64,000 nt of DNA from Ampelocalamus luodianensis (GCA_036346255.1 CM070627.1:34184143-34248142), one strand, 5' to 3'. Positions 47,976 to 59,986 are shown, counted from the stretch's first letter. The notes: generated from the sequence alone by a model not told the origin. Made by a program: numbers and translations.

Positions 47976-49335
47976 GCAAAAGGGGGGACTTTGGCCTTGA
48001 TGAGTTGGGCGCATTGCGGTTTAAAGGCTGCCTTTGTGTGCCACAAAAGGCTCAAGTCAAGGATGATATATTGAGAGATGCTCATCGTACTCCATACACG
48101 GTACATCCTGGCAAGACCAAGATGTATCGGGATTTAAAAAAGATATTTTGGTGGAAGATAATCAAGGTGGATGTCACTCGTTATGTGGCATCTTGCGGGA
48201 TTTACCAGCAAGTAAAGGCTGAACATAAGCGTCCCGCTAGGCTATTGCAGCCTTTTCCTCAGTGTCCATGGGATGACATTACCATGGATTTTGTAATCGG
48301 CTTACCTCGTACCCAGCGAGGTAAGGACGCAATTTGGGCAGTAGTGGATCGATCTAGTAAATCCGCGCACTTCATCTCTATTCGTACGACGAATTCAGCA
48401 AGTGATTTGGCACTCATCTATGTGCGTGAGATAGTGAGATTGAATGGTGTGCCTAAGACGATAGTTTCTGACAGGGATGCCAAGTTTGTCTCTATGTTTT
48501 GGAAGAGTTTGCAAGGTGCTCTCGGCACGAAGCTTCAATTTAGTACTGCTTTCCACCCACAGACATATGGGCAGACCAAATGCACCATTCAAACACTAGA
48601 GGACATGCTGAGGTCCTGTGTTCTATCCTGGAAAGGTAGTTGGGAGGATCATTTGGCACTCATGGAGTTTACCTACAACAACAGCTACCATTCCAGTGTT
48701 GGGCAGCACCATTCGAGGTTCTGTATGGGCAGAAGTGTAGATCGCCACTTTGTTGGGATGCCGTAGGTGAGAAGGCTATTCTGGGTCTGGATTAGGCCCA
48801 GCAAATTGTGGGACGGGTGGCGGAGATTAGACAGAATTTGCTAGCTGCCCAGAGTAGACAGAAAAGCTATGCGAACGTGAGGAGGCACGACTTAGAGTTC
48901 GAAGTGGGGGATCCGGTGCTCCTGAGAGCGTCTCCCACTAAAGGAGTTGTGCGATTTGGTACCAAAGGGAAGCTTAGCCCGTGGTACATTGGGCCATTTC
49001 CGATTCTAGCATGAATTGGAAAATTGGCATATCGTGTGGACCTTCTTGAGTCGATGCGAGGAGTGCACAATGTGTTTCATGTTTCTATGTTGAGAAAGTA
49101 CTTAAGGGATCCAGAGCATGAGATCGTGCTAGAACCGTTGTCCCTTAAACAAGACCTCACCTTCGAGTCTCGTCCAGTTCGGATTCTGGAGGAATCAGCG
49201 AAGGTGCTGAGGCACAGATCGATAAAGTATGTTAAGGTGCTTTGGTCGCATCAATCTGAGCGAGAAGCGACTTGGGAATTAGAGTCTCACATGCGCGAGA
49301 AGTACTCAGAATTGTTCGCTACGGGTACAAATTGA
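47976..49335 (+). pseudogene. Ty3/gypsy integrase and chromodomain (3' part of pol)
   Basis: From 47976 the frame reads an integrase zinc-binding region (HPGKTKMYRDLKK, WWK) and core: MDFVIGLP, IVSDRDAKFVS and HPQTYGQTKCTIQTLEDMLR. After a frameshift near 48705 it continues with QKSYANVRRHDLEFEVGD (48808-49014), an in-frame stop, and the chromodomain-type tail EREATWELESHMREKYSELF (49024-49335). Damage: the zinc-finger CxxC reads CGIY, and the third catalytic residue (Glu in GQTER) is Lys. RT, RNase H, gag and the 5' LTR are absent, so the copy is 5'-truncated at about 47970. Such chromodomains are thought to guide integration to heterochromatin. Confidence 0.9.
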
Positions 49336-49410
49336 ATTATTGTTATGTACAATTGTTTCATTTTGTTATTTTGTGTGGTTCATTGAACACCAGAATTCGG
49401 GGTCGAATTC

Positions 49411-49425
49411 GGCTAGGGGGTGGAA
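49411..49425 (+). other. Polypurine tract
   Basis: GGCTAGGGGGTGGAA ends exactly where the LTR begins (TGTAATGCC), the usual site of plus-strand primer formation. Confidence 0.8.
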
Positions 49426-51393
49426 TGTAATGCCAGTAGAATGCAATATGAGTAAAAGTAAAATTGAGAATGAATTTTACCAAATTACCTCCCCACAGTA
49501 GAAACCCAATAGGAGAGAGAGAAAGAGAGGTGGGAAAGGGATAAGACCAGAGCCTTTCCTAGCCAGCCGAAGCTCCCCATAACAAATACATTGTCTCCTT
49601 CTCCTAGGCAAAACCGAGAGCAAGCAGAGCACCGAAGTAGCACCCATTAGAGAGACCCCCAACTGAGAGATAAGGCCAACTCAAGCGAGCACACGGGAAG
49701 AGCCCGATGGCGCTGGGCCAGAGCAAACCGACGAGCTAGGTAGGTTCCTCCATCCCTCCAGTTCATCCATCCCAATCGAACAAGTAGGGCATAACTCTAG
49801 TGCGTAAAGATCAAGGAAGGGGAGGGGTGAGAGTAGATCTTCCCTGGTAGAGCTCGTAGGACGCAGTGGCGATGTGTAGGGGAGGCACACGGCGACCGAA
49901 GGCTGAGCTGGGCACAGCCACGGCCGGCCAGGAGAGGCGCGGGCGTGGGAGAGGAGCCGGAGGGCAAGGGGGTAGCGCCTGGAGGTGCTGCCCGAGCAGG
50001 GCGACGAGCTGAGCAGGAGGCAGCGCCGGCAGTGGCGCCGGGCCACCAAGCCGGGCCGGGAGCCAGAGGGAGGCGGTGCCAGAGCAGCACCGACGGCGGC
50101 GGCGCGCTTGGCACGGCACGCACGGGAGGCGACTCCGGTGAGGCGGTCGACGAGAGAGGCTTCGGTGGAATGGCGCGACCGAAGGGGAGGTAGAGGGGCT
50201 GGTGCGAACAAGGGAGAGAGAAGGATTAAGAATGGGGGGAGGTGAAAAGAAAGGGAAACCGGGGGGTTGGGTATTAGCCGGGAAGGAAAAGAAAACAAGA
50301 AAAGGGGGAAAGAGAGAGAAGGTAGGGGTGGAAGGAAATTTAGGCACGCGCATAAATTTTTATTCACAAGATTTAACAGCGCGATCTCTAACCTCGTTAT
50401 TATTTATGTTGAGCACCGGGTTAGCCGAAAAGTGCCCAGTGAGAAGGGGTTGGTTCAGTATCGGATTGCACGTAGGAACGATGTCGTTCGTATATGTGCA
50501 TGCATTGTTACATCATATTGAGTATGGTGGAATGACTATTCAAGTGGAGGTTCTAGAACGACGTCTTTCGCACGTTACTCGCTTCGCTTGGTTAACAGGC
50601 AAGTGCATGGTAGAGCGATAGCATGTAAATGTTATGAATTATGTGATGTTTTCGTGATATGATGATGTTTATGCGATGATGCTTATGTGATGATGCTTAT
50701 ATGATGATGCTTATGGTAATGGCGAAAATGATGGGACAAGGTGAGCAATGAGGCTACCCCGTTACTAATGACAATGATGAATTATGTTAATGATGATAAT
50801 GATGAATCATGTTAATGACAATGGACATATGCATTTGCATTATGGGAAGGATACATGAGCCAGGTCGGTGAGAAAGTCATGTAACTATTCCGGTACGGTC
50901 GGTGAGAAAGATACATGACTAATCCAGAGTGCTCTAGATGAAGTCTTACATCTGTAGGGACTAGATAAAGTCCTACAATATAAGCACCCCATCCTAACGA
51001 AGATGGGGGAAGAGTGTGTCATCGACGAATGAACACTCCGCGATACCGGTATCAGCTGATGATATGCATATGAGCATGAGCATGATGGTGCATGTAGAAT
51101 AATGATGCATTGCACTAATGGAAATATAATGATGGAACAATAATATGGTTATGTTTATGTTGTGTGGCAGGGTTTATCGTTTCTATGATGTGCTTGCTGA
51201 GTCACCCTTACTTATTGTTGGTTTTTAGGTGAACATCGCAGATGACATGCTTCGGAAAGGGACAGTAACCATCCTTCCTAATTTTTCACTTTTGCTGTGT
51301 TATGTTTAGTTGTTAAATTAGCTGCGCAAAGTTTGTAATGAATAATGTGTAGTGGTAGCATTCTGGGCCCAGGTGGCAGATCGGGGTGTTACA
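49426..51393 (+). mobile_element. 3' LTR of the plus-strand Ty3/gypsy element
   Basis: It begins TGTAATGCCAG after the polypurine tract and ends GGGGTGTTACA. The GC-rich part (49680-50230) produces long featureless open frames on both strands. It has an intron-like module: CGCTTGGTTAACAG/GCAAGT near 50600 as donor and GTTGGTTTTTAG/GTGAACATCGC near 51228 as acceptor. Short repeats GATGATGCTTAT occur at 50665-50720. No target duplication can be tested because the 5' end of the element is lost. Confidence 0.85.
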
Positions 51394-54300
51394 CATTTCT
51401 CAGTAACTTTGATCGCATTGTCTGTTTCTAAAGTGAGTTCACCGATGAAGAGGAGCACGGTGGTTTTGAGGTAGGCAACATTGTTGGCTTGTGATGTGTG
51501 ATCTAGGAAATCTGTTGTTGCTCGTTGCACATCTGATTGTACATCTCCTCAGGGGTAGATAGGTGAGCCGAGGGATGAGAACGATGTGCGGTATAGGAGA
51601 ATGAGATACTTGGCGAGGAGATCGAGTTTGATCAAAGGCAATTTTGACATTTACAAAATCATCAGTCTACAAAATTAGCTTCTACTATTTTTTCCTATAT
51701 TTTTATTCCTTTCAACCTAAAACCTAGAGTTGACTGATTAAATTGTCATTTTCCGACACTTTCCATGTTTCACGGCGGTCAAGTCTGGAGTTGGTAGTAG
51801 TTTTGAAGTTACGCCGTTCTCCCACAATTCCCTTTCATGTAAGTCATCAAATATCTGCAGCCATTTTCCCCTCACGACAATGCAACGATGTCGAAGTTTC
51901 TGTTGAACACTAAGCAGTCCTCTTGACAGATAAGATTGTGCAACATTTTCCATGATAAGATTGCAATAACTTTTTTAGGTCCTTCTCACCAATCAAAGAT
52001 GAGTGTATGGTTACATATTCTCCAAGAATGGGATAAGGAGAAGAAAAATGCCTGCCAAGGTGACAAATTCTGCCTTCTACATCGATTTATCGAGCTATTT
52101 GATCAAAAGATAAGTATTGAGAGTTCAAGAGCGAAAAGCATGCTTCTGTGCAGTCCTCTCTTATCCCGTTCATGGGTCCTGAGGTACTGAATTGGATTTG
52201 TTATCATTGACCTGATACTAGTCCCAATCACTGGCCCTACGGTTAGTTGTGACAGCTTTGAGATGGACCACCGGTACCATTACGGTAGGTTTGTAATGTA
52301 GTAGCTGAAGTGTCAATCTCATCCGTCAAGATGACTTTGTTTTTCTAAGTATATATTTCAGAATCCTATGCACCTAAAAGAATAACCGGAGAAAAATAAA
52401 GAAACATAAAGAAAAATTCCATTCACCAAATCCATTATGACCGGTCTATTCAGGGTAATGCGGGGTTCAGGAATCAGGATAGATTTGATGCTATTTAGCT
52501 CTACATTGCTGGTTTGCATTTGCATATTTTTGACGCCTTGGTTCATGATTACAGCACAGGAAATTGCTGCCTTTGCTGTTTTCCTTAAAATTGTGGCCCC
52601 TGAGATCTGCACTTTTATCCACCCAGGAAATATCTCTATGATCAGATGCCTTCTTTGTTAGATGCCCCATTGCTCACAGACAAAGCTACTCATGTGGGCT
52701 GTCTTCTAAGTAGAATGCCGTGGCTGCATTGTTATAGTATCATGCTGCTACATTGTCCTCATGGGATCATGAGGTAGGCCACCGATGCACCGTGGCAGGC
52801 ATTGTCGACAAAATGCTGGAAGAAGCCCACATCTTGAAAGCAGTGGGCGAACAAACACTAACAGGTGACACTTTCTTTATGTTCAGACGCCAACCTGTTG
52901 TCTGATACGAAGTACCAGTGCACGGTGCACCAGCTAAGTCCGGGGATCATTGTTTGAAGTCGAAACTTGACTTGTTTTGATGTCTGTATTAGAGCGTGTG
53001 GATGGGAGCTTTGTTCGTTAAACCATCGGACCAGCTACCTCCTGCATTCTTGGCGTCATATTGCTAAGATTCTGAATTTTTGTTTCATAGAAGAATGATT
53101 GGTATCTGAAGTGTGGCTTATAATGCAGATCTGGAAGTTGGGGTGCTGGAAGCCTGGAATTGGTTCTGAGTGGTGGTTCAGATTTCCTACTCCAATTTCT
53201 GTGAGCAGAAGCTTATTGTCACCTTGTTGCTACAGTCTTACAGAGAGGATTTCTGGGACTGTGAAATGGCTGCTCGATGGATAAGAACAAAGAATGATAA
53301 GAATTCCCAGTAGGATGGGGCTGTGAGGAAGTAACTGAAGATTACAACTTTGGAGAAGGAAATTGCGTGAGGCAAGCTGCTAGCAAGCCGGATACAGTTG
53401 CATGAAGCATGTGTCTTATCCAAGACCAACATTTTGTTATGTATATATTCGTTGCCTGCCCCTATCCATTGTGTTTGGGCATGTGCTGCGGTATTAAAGA
53501 ATGGTTGCAGTTGTTGAACCCTGTGGCATGGAACCTGTGGAATGGGATAAGAGGTCTTAGGTGTTGAAATTTGTCGTCAGAGCAGTATAAAGTAGAGCTA
53601 TAATCAACTGATTAAAAATGTCATATGTTATCAATATTGTATTGAGTATATTGTACTTGCTTTGCTACAATGATAAAATGATGCATTGAGCTGGTGTCGT
53701 CAGGTTATTGTTGGAGCTGCTATGCCACCTCTTGGAACCTACAAAGAACATCCTTTTTTCTTGTCGGAGTAAGTTAAAGCAAGGAAGAGAGGGTTAGTTC
53801 AGTATTTTCTGAAGATGGATAAGCATATATCTTGCACGTAATACTTTGGCAAGTCAAATGTTTTAGCCTTTTGGGTGGACGCAATATGCCTGTCCCCCTT
53901 ATGTGCTTCTATCTCTGTTAATATTGCAGCAGTCTGTCTGGTGTGCATCGAGGGTCCAGATGACAGAGAAGAGTACAGATGTGAACACAAAGGGAGGTAA
54001 TGGCAAGCCAATTTCACCTCACTGAATGCAGTATCTAGTAACTACTCTCAACAGTTTTTGGTAGCTCTATTGTCCAAACCCTCAAGCTAGTTGGATATTA
54101 GTTGAACATGCCTTTCTTTTGCTTTCAACTCGTTAGAAATATGTTGCAATGGATTCTCTTGATCCATGTTGCTATAGTTTCTATTAAATGTGTCAGTGAC
54201 AAGGTGAGTGAGTTCCTTGTGATAAGGTTTGCATTTTGCATCTCTTATTTTGGCTCCTGCATTTTACATGATATATTCATATATACCAGTCATGAAGAAT

Positions 54301-54617
54301 CGTTCTGATCCTGAACTCCTCCGGGCCCTAGATCCGAAGATGATAAACAGATTAGATTTGGATTGGGTCACCGCGGTTGTAAGGCGTATGATTCGTTGTA
54401 GCCTTGTATGTTTCATCAGTGGAAAGCATAGAACAGTATGGTCATCAAAAAATGGAAGGTGACATTTCATAGCTGCATCTTGGTTACTAATTTTCACCGT
54501 CACTTTCGGAGTATTTTGGCATCTCTCAGTGAGAAAGAGATGGGAACTGACAAACGTCAGATTTTTATTCTGATCTTCAGATAAAATGGAGAATCTAAAT
54601 TTTTCATTCTTCCCCAT
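51394..54617. other. No gene recognised; low-copy-looking DNA
   Basis: This stretch lacks LTR signatures and has ordinary grass intergenic composition. Short open frames (51936-52190, 52437-52661, 54229-54462) have no domain. The frame at 54229-54462 includes an exon-like SDPELLRALDPKMINRLDLD that I cannot place in any family. Confidence 0.4.
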
Positions 54618-54774
54618 CAGAGGCGGAGCCAGGCCTTAGACCTCTGTGGCAATGGTCTAAGGCTCAAGATCAAAAGCCCATATAAAATTCTTTGAAAAAT
54701 CAGTAAAATAGGACTTTTGATTAAAAGTAGTTGGATCAGCCTGAGGCTTGACCTGTGGCCAGCTCCGCCCTTTT
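54618..54774. mobile_element. Small inverted-repeat transposon (MITE), hAT-like
   Basis: The left end CAGAGGCGGAGCCAGG faces its near-complement CCAGCTCCGCCCTTTT on the right. The flanks are TTCCCCAT (54610-54617) and TTCCCCTT (54775-54782), 7 of 8 bases alike, fitting an 8-bp target duplication. At 157 bp it has no coding capacity. Confidence 0.6.
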
Positions 54775-55335
54775 TTCCCCTTGTTTTTATTCGTTTGTTA
54801 CTATTAGTCTATAACTGGCTATTACTTTCCTTTGCAACTTGAGGCTGATATTTATTGGATCCTCTCTGCCTTTCTATAGTCTACTCGATTGTCTATGGAC
54901 ATTGCATCCAAGCACCTTGCAACATGCAGTTGGTAGATATGAAAAAGTGAAAAGAAGGGAATATATCCTCCTGCTCCTTTTATTTTTCTTTTGTGTTGAT
55001 TAATGGCTTGCAACTTTACAAGCTACTCATATAGGTAAGCTTGTACAGTCATTTGGTGTTATGGACTAAGATCCGGTGATTCACTGTAGCAGCATGCGAA
55101 TAATATCGTGGGACTGTAACATCACGTGAACACTAATGTCCGCAAGTATTAGGATGGATTTATTATTTAAGAATCTATCTATTAGACGTTTGGTATTATT
55201 TATTAGTTAGGCAAGTTATTCTTAGATTGGATTGTTGGAGATAAGTTTCTTTATAGATTATTTTTTAAGGGTCAAGTTGGGTCGCTCCTATAAAAGAGAT
55301 GGTATGTATCCATTATCATTCAAACAATAAATAAA

Positions 55336-58058
55336 TGTAACATCCCTTTTCTTCCCCCCTTGGGTCAACCCCGACCCCCCTCGCGTGCTCTGCATCGCCG
55401 ACCCGTGCCCGCCGCTCCCGCCCGTCGTGTCCCGTCTCGCGTGCCCGCTGCCCCCGCCACCCACGCGCCCCCTCTTCCGCGCATGCTAGCCCGGACCCCT
55501 CGCCTCCCCCGCGGCTCCCCGCTCCTCCCCTCAGGCTTTAAAACCCGGCGCCTCCCTTCCTCTCCTTCTCCCCCCTCTTTCTTCCCCAAGCAAAGGAAAC
55601 CGAGAAAAAAGAAGCAAAAGAGAGAAGAAGAAGACGAAGAACTCACCCTTGCGAAGGCGTCGCCGCCGCCGCTCGTGCCCCCTCGCCGGCCCGGTGAGCC
55701 CCGTCGCCGCCGCCGCCACCTCGAGCCTCGTCACCACCGCACCTGCCCTTCTTCGGTCGCCGCCGCCGCAGCGCGCCCCAAGCCTCTCCTCCCTCGCGCC
55801 ACCGCCGCTACCCCCTCGCCTCCCCTCTCTCCCGTTTCGGCCAGGCCGAGCGCCACCCCTCCCCCCTTTTTCTGCTCCCGCTAGGGCAGGCCACCCCTCC
55901 CCGTGGGTCGCGCGCCCAATTCCAGCCCGAGGCTTTGGGCTGGGCCAAAAGCTAAGTCGTGGGCCGCCGCCTGTTCTTTTTGTTTTGTTTTTCTTTTTTC
56001 TTTTTCTAATTTAATTCAAAAGAAAGGTTTCTAAAATTCATATCTCCCTCATTCTAGCTCCAAAAATTGTGAAACTGTTTCTAAAAATTTGTAAATTCAA
56101 GATCTTGCTAATGGCATAGGTCTTGTTCAATTTGGAGTTCATTTATTGTTCATTTGTATTTATTTGCTCTTTTATTTGTCTGTGTCTTTTTCCGGTACGT
56201 TCGTCCGACTAGGATTTGAAGACGCCGGAGATCCCCCAAGTTGATCAAGCCCAAGATTATCAGGATCCTCTTGCCTATAACCAAGGTGAGTCAATACTTT
56301 GATCATATTGAGCCTACATTTTATGCAAATTATATTCTTTTAAAATAGCAAATTGCATGCTTTAATTCTTTAAACAAATGTATGTTAAAACTTAAGGTAG
56401 TTAAATACCCATTTGATGATTAATTAATTATTATGTCATCCATGACAACTTGAATCCCTTAATCTTTGTCACCCTAGTAACTATATGGTAATACTAGCTA
56501 TAGGTTGTACTTAAGTGACATAAGTACCGAGACATTAAACTATCCCAATCATCATCTCTTCAAACATGAAAATATTTTGGACAGTCATTGGTGGTCCATG
56601 ACTGAGACAAAGGTGGTAATCTGGTTTTACTCCTCAAAACCTTAAAATTGCTATTACCCCGTCTGGGTGGACGTTAAGATGGATGGTATGACAGTGGTGT
56701 GCTAATGTAGCTCAAAGACTGTTGTGTTGTGGATTGGAATGTGGAATGAACCGCCCAAACAACCCTAAGAACTTAATCTTGTCATGACCTCCCGTGTAAA
56801 ATAAGTGCAACCACAAGTCTGTAAATTACAACCTAGCTAAATAATTTGTATCAATCAGTACAAGTTGCATCAGATAGATGACCCGCGACGCTGTAAGCCT
56901 TCGCGGCGAAGGAGTCGGGGTGCGCGACGTAAGTCGTTGGATGGCGCAAGAGGGGGTCTGAGTAAGGGTTAACGGATCTAAAAATAGAGCGTAATCCTTT
57001 GCAGACGAAACCTTAGCGAAGTGTAATTAATACTGAGAGATGCATTGTAAAGGCCTTGTGATGATCTCTCCTTGACTCACATGTCTACGAAAATGTGTGT
57101 ATATATCAAGACGATTATCTCTTGTGGGTAAAGTGTACAACCTCTGCAGAGTGTAATAAACTGTTTAAACAGCCGCGCCTACGGTCAAAGGCGGACATGG
57201 GAACTTAACTTGAGATAGTTCTATTTCAAAAACCTTTGTGGATGGTATGAAAATATGGTGGGCTCACCTAGCTCTGGGTTGGATTTTCCCTGAGTTTTCA
57301 GACTCAGTGATGTTAATATATGGGATTAGCCCCAGTCAAATAAGCATGGGTAGATTTTTGACGGAGGGAACATCTACTATTATTAAATATTGCACAATTA
57401 CTCTCTTTAATAAAATGCAATTTGTTAAAATTGCTAAGTGATAGGAGTTTGTAATTATGATAATTGAAAATATTGCTTTAGCAAATAAAAAACCGAGCCA
57501 TCCTTGTTAAGCCTTGCATGTATATTATTGCATTGTGTGTTGGCTCACGAGCACGTACGGAAGTTGTGCTCATTCTTGCTCTTTCCCCCAAAACCCTTAG
57601 AAGTAGGAAATCCTGAAGATTACGACTACTACGAGGATCCAGAAGTTGGAGGCCCAGGAGATGACGAAGCGTAGTGTAGTCTTTAGATGTTCTAGTCTCG
57701 CCCCAGTCCAGCTGACTCCGTTGGTGCTTGCGTGCATCCTATATTATCTGAGTCATTAGGTAATATCGGACGCACACAGGTTTCCCTAATCGTTTGCCTG
57801 TGGAGAGATGAGCTCTCACCCCTTTTGCTTCCGTTGTCGCTTCCGCTTTTGTAATGTAATCCTTTGGCCTGTTCGGCCCTATTGTAAAACTCGATCCGAC
57901 GTGGTCTATGTAAACTCTATTGTGTTAATTAATGAATGGTATGGTTTTACGCTATGTATGAGTTGATTCAGTGATGTATCTGTGAGTGCTATTTACTGAT
58001 CCAGAGAATAGCACAGTGTTTTCACATAGGATTCTGGATTACGAAATCGGGTCCGACA
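55336..58058 (+). mobile_element. Ty3/gypsy-type solo LTR (2723 bp) nested in the copia LTR
   Basis: It begins TGTAACATCCC, ends GGGTCCGACA, and is flanked by ATAAA (55331-55335 and 58059-58063). Contents in order: a GC-rich leader with open frames on both strands (55360-56014), AT-rich sequence, then the intron-like module at 56213-57675. The same family recurs at 61474 in the same orientation. Confidence 0.9.
56213..57675 (+). other. Candidate spliced acidic mini-ORF inside the LTR
   Basis: An acceptor-like TCCGACTAG precedes 56213-56285, which is open and reads ...TPEIPQVDQAQDYQDPLAYN. It ends CAAG/GTGAGT, a near-consensus donor. At 57606 an acceptor GAAGTAG leads to a second open exon, NPEDYDYYEDPEVGGPGD plus DEA and TAG (57673-57675). 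The phases fit exactly (G/GA), with a 1320-bp intron. The tail is strongly acidic and tyrosine-rich. I could not assign a first exon or start codon; it may lie in the GC-rich leader. The second copy of this LTR keeps the tail frame at 63966-64000. Confidence 0.45.
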
Positions 58059-58282
58059 ATAAACAACGTTAGTCTCTAACGGGTTGGTTAGATGTTAGAG
58101 CTTTCTTATTCGCCGGGAAGAGTCCCATCCGAGCTTAGAGTGCGATCCCTCGCCTCTTTGGTTAATCAAGCCTCAGAATCTCGCTACCTCGACAGAGAAG
58201 AACCTTGCCAGTTGTTAGATGAGAGCAAGTACCCTACCATCGGTCCTCGGACCCGTACTCAACCAAAGACCTCAACATTTGG

Positions 58283-59206
58283 TATAATTTTTCAAAGAGT
58301 TATGTTCTGATGTAGTATAAGGTCAGAAGTTTGTGAGTAATTTCCTAATTATCTATATCAGTGGCCGGCTATGTGTTACAAAGATATAGGTCAAAAGGGT
58401 GATATGATTGAATTGAAAATGATGTCAAAACTCGACCAACGTCGTCAAGATTAGTTAGTATTTGGTAGAGAGAAAGCAAGATGCTCCCTAATAAATAAAC
58501 AAAAGGAACGAGACTGGGAGCTAGTATAGTGTTATTGTTAGGTGTGCTATCAGCATTCTTGTTCTCTTTGTTAATGCCACCAAACAACTGAATAGGTTCC
58601 TGTTCATGTAATTTATATCACTACTATGTGCTTTCATTATATGTAGGCTAAGATGTGACCCAGTTATTTTGTCAATTGCGATCTGCATCCTTAATGAAGC
58701 TTCGATTTTAGCCTGGAAGATTCAATTTTAGTTTCTCCAAAGAGAACCTTATCTTTATGTTTTGCAGTATCAAAGTCATTTTGATTATTCTAAAAGAAAT
58801 CCGATGATCGATAGGTGATGGATGATGGTCTCAAGCAGGCTGATGATACATGGCATGAATTGATGCTTCTTTTCAGAGCCCCAATTAGTAGGCTTCTTGA
58901 TCAAGGAAGAAACTTGACTTTCGGCTGTCTAACACATGACTTGGTGTCAACCAGCATGAGTTCTGTCACTTGAGTTGTCAATCCAAAGAAGTTGGTATGT
59001 CTCTCACAACCCTATCCGATCACTTGCCCAACGAAATTAGCAGTTAGATGAAGACTTGGACAGAAAGAACATCATAACATTAATTATATCTCAATCAAAT
59101 GTGTAACTAAACGTTCAAAAAAAGCATGGTCATTTCTCCTTGCACTGAGTTGCACAGGGTCAGCTGATTGAAAATGATCACTCTTGAGAAAGTGTCTACA
59201 CAAGAA
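58283..59206. other. No gene seen
   Basis: Sequence between the nested LTRs and the hAT-like element shows no domain, LTR end or repeat. Confidence 0.5.
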
Positions 59207-59214
59207 TGTGAATT

Positions 59215-59978
59215 CAAGGTAGTTAGAATCGCGATCCTACTCTTAGAATCTTACGATTCTACGAATCCACGACAGCCTGTCGATCCAAATCGCACTGTGA
59301 ATCGGAATCAGGTAGAATCGTGGTAAAGTCGTGATCTAAATCGTAGAATCGTGTAGAATCTTGTAGAATCGCAGAGTAGAGTCGTGGTAGGGTCGTTTGG
59401 ACAAAAAAAAATGCATTTTTTTGCAATTTTTTTTTTGATTTTTTTAGAGGTCGGGGTTTGCTGATATTTTGTTTTAGAGCAAAATTTATTGATATTAATT
59501 TCTGAGAATGAAACTATAAATATCAGTATGGTAATACTAGTACAAATATCTATATTATGACATGAGCAATGTTGAGCTTGATAATGATAAGCTATTTTTA
59601 TTCCTGTATGTCTTGCTGCTTTTAAGGAACATGCAAGTGTTGCAATTAGATATTGATTTACAAAAGTTGTGAACATTTCTCATGTAATTGTAGTAAACTA
59701 GTCATGGTCATTGGTTATTCTCCTGTAGTTCAGAACTATATCACCTATCATGTCAGTACCATTATGCTTTTCTGTTGTGCGATAAAAAGTGTTTTGTCCC
59801 TTTTTGGATTATAAGTAAGTGGCAAACCATATAAGAATCATACAAACTTATAGTATAGATATTAAATATGTGTATTTTTACAATTCCATATAATCGCCGA
59901 TTCTACGATTCGATACTACGATTCGATCCTACCGGAGGCAAATCGATCCAACTTAGGATCTCGACTCTGACTACCTTG
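59215..59978. mobile_element. Non-autonomous hAT-type DNA transposon
   Basis: The terminal inverted repeats CAAGGTAGTTAGAATCGCGA and, at the other end on the minus strand, CAAGGTAGTCAGAGTCGAGA bound a 764-bp element. The 8-bp direct repeat TGTGAATT flanks it exactly (59207-59214 and 59979-59986), the hallmark length for the hAT superfamily. Both subterminal regions are packed with GATTCTACGATTC-like and TAGAATCGT-like motifs, as expected for transposase-binding arrays. There is no transposase, so movement would need a partner element elsewhere. Confidence 0.85.
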
Positions 59979-59986
59979 TGTGAATT

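Larger units (their letters stand above)
55057..58277 (+). mobile_element. Short copia-type solo LTR (about 493 bp), split by another LTR
   Basis: The halves 55057-55335 and 58064-58277 form one LTR beginning TGTTATGG and ending CTCAACA, flanked by TTTGG (55052-55056 and 58278-58282). A TATA-like CTATAAAAGAG (55289-55299) and an AATAAA (near 55328) give promoter and polyadenylation signals; the insertion fell just after the AATAAA. There is no internal region, hence a solo LTR. Confidence 0.85.

Noticed and set aside
49681..50367. 228-codon and 180-codon overlapping minus-strand open frames
   Set aside because: They lie inside the GC-rich leader of a gypsy LTR on the strand opposite to the element; proline-rich composition explains the lack of stops.
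55360..55884. 174-codon plus-strand proline/arginine-rich open frame
   Set aside because: GC-rich LTR leader with overlapping frames in other registers. It could hold a first exon of the mini-gene, but nothing in the sequence shows it.
58278..58290. TTTGGTATAA after the split copia LTR as a primer-binding site
   Set aside because: Only the first seven bases fit TGGTATCAGAGC, and the TTTGG is explained as the target duplication of a solo LTR.
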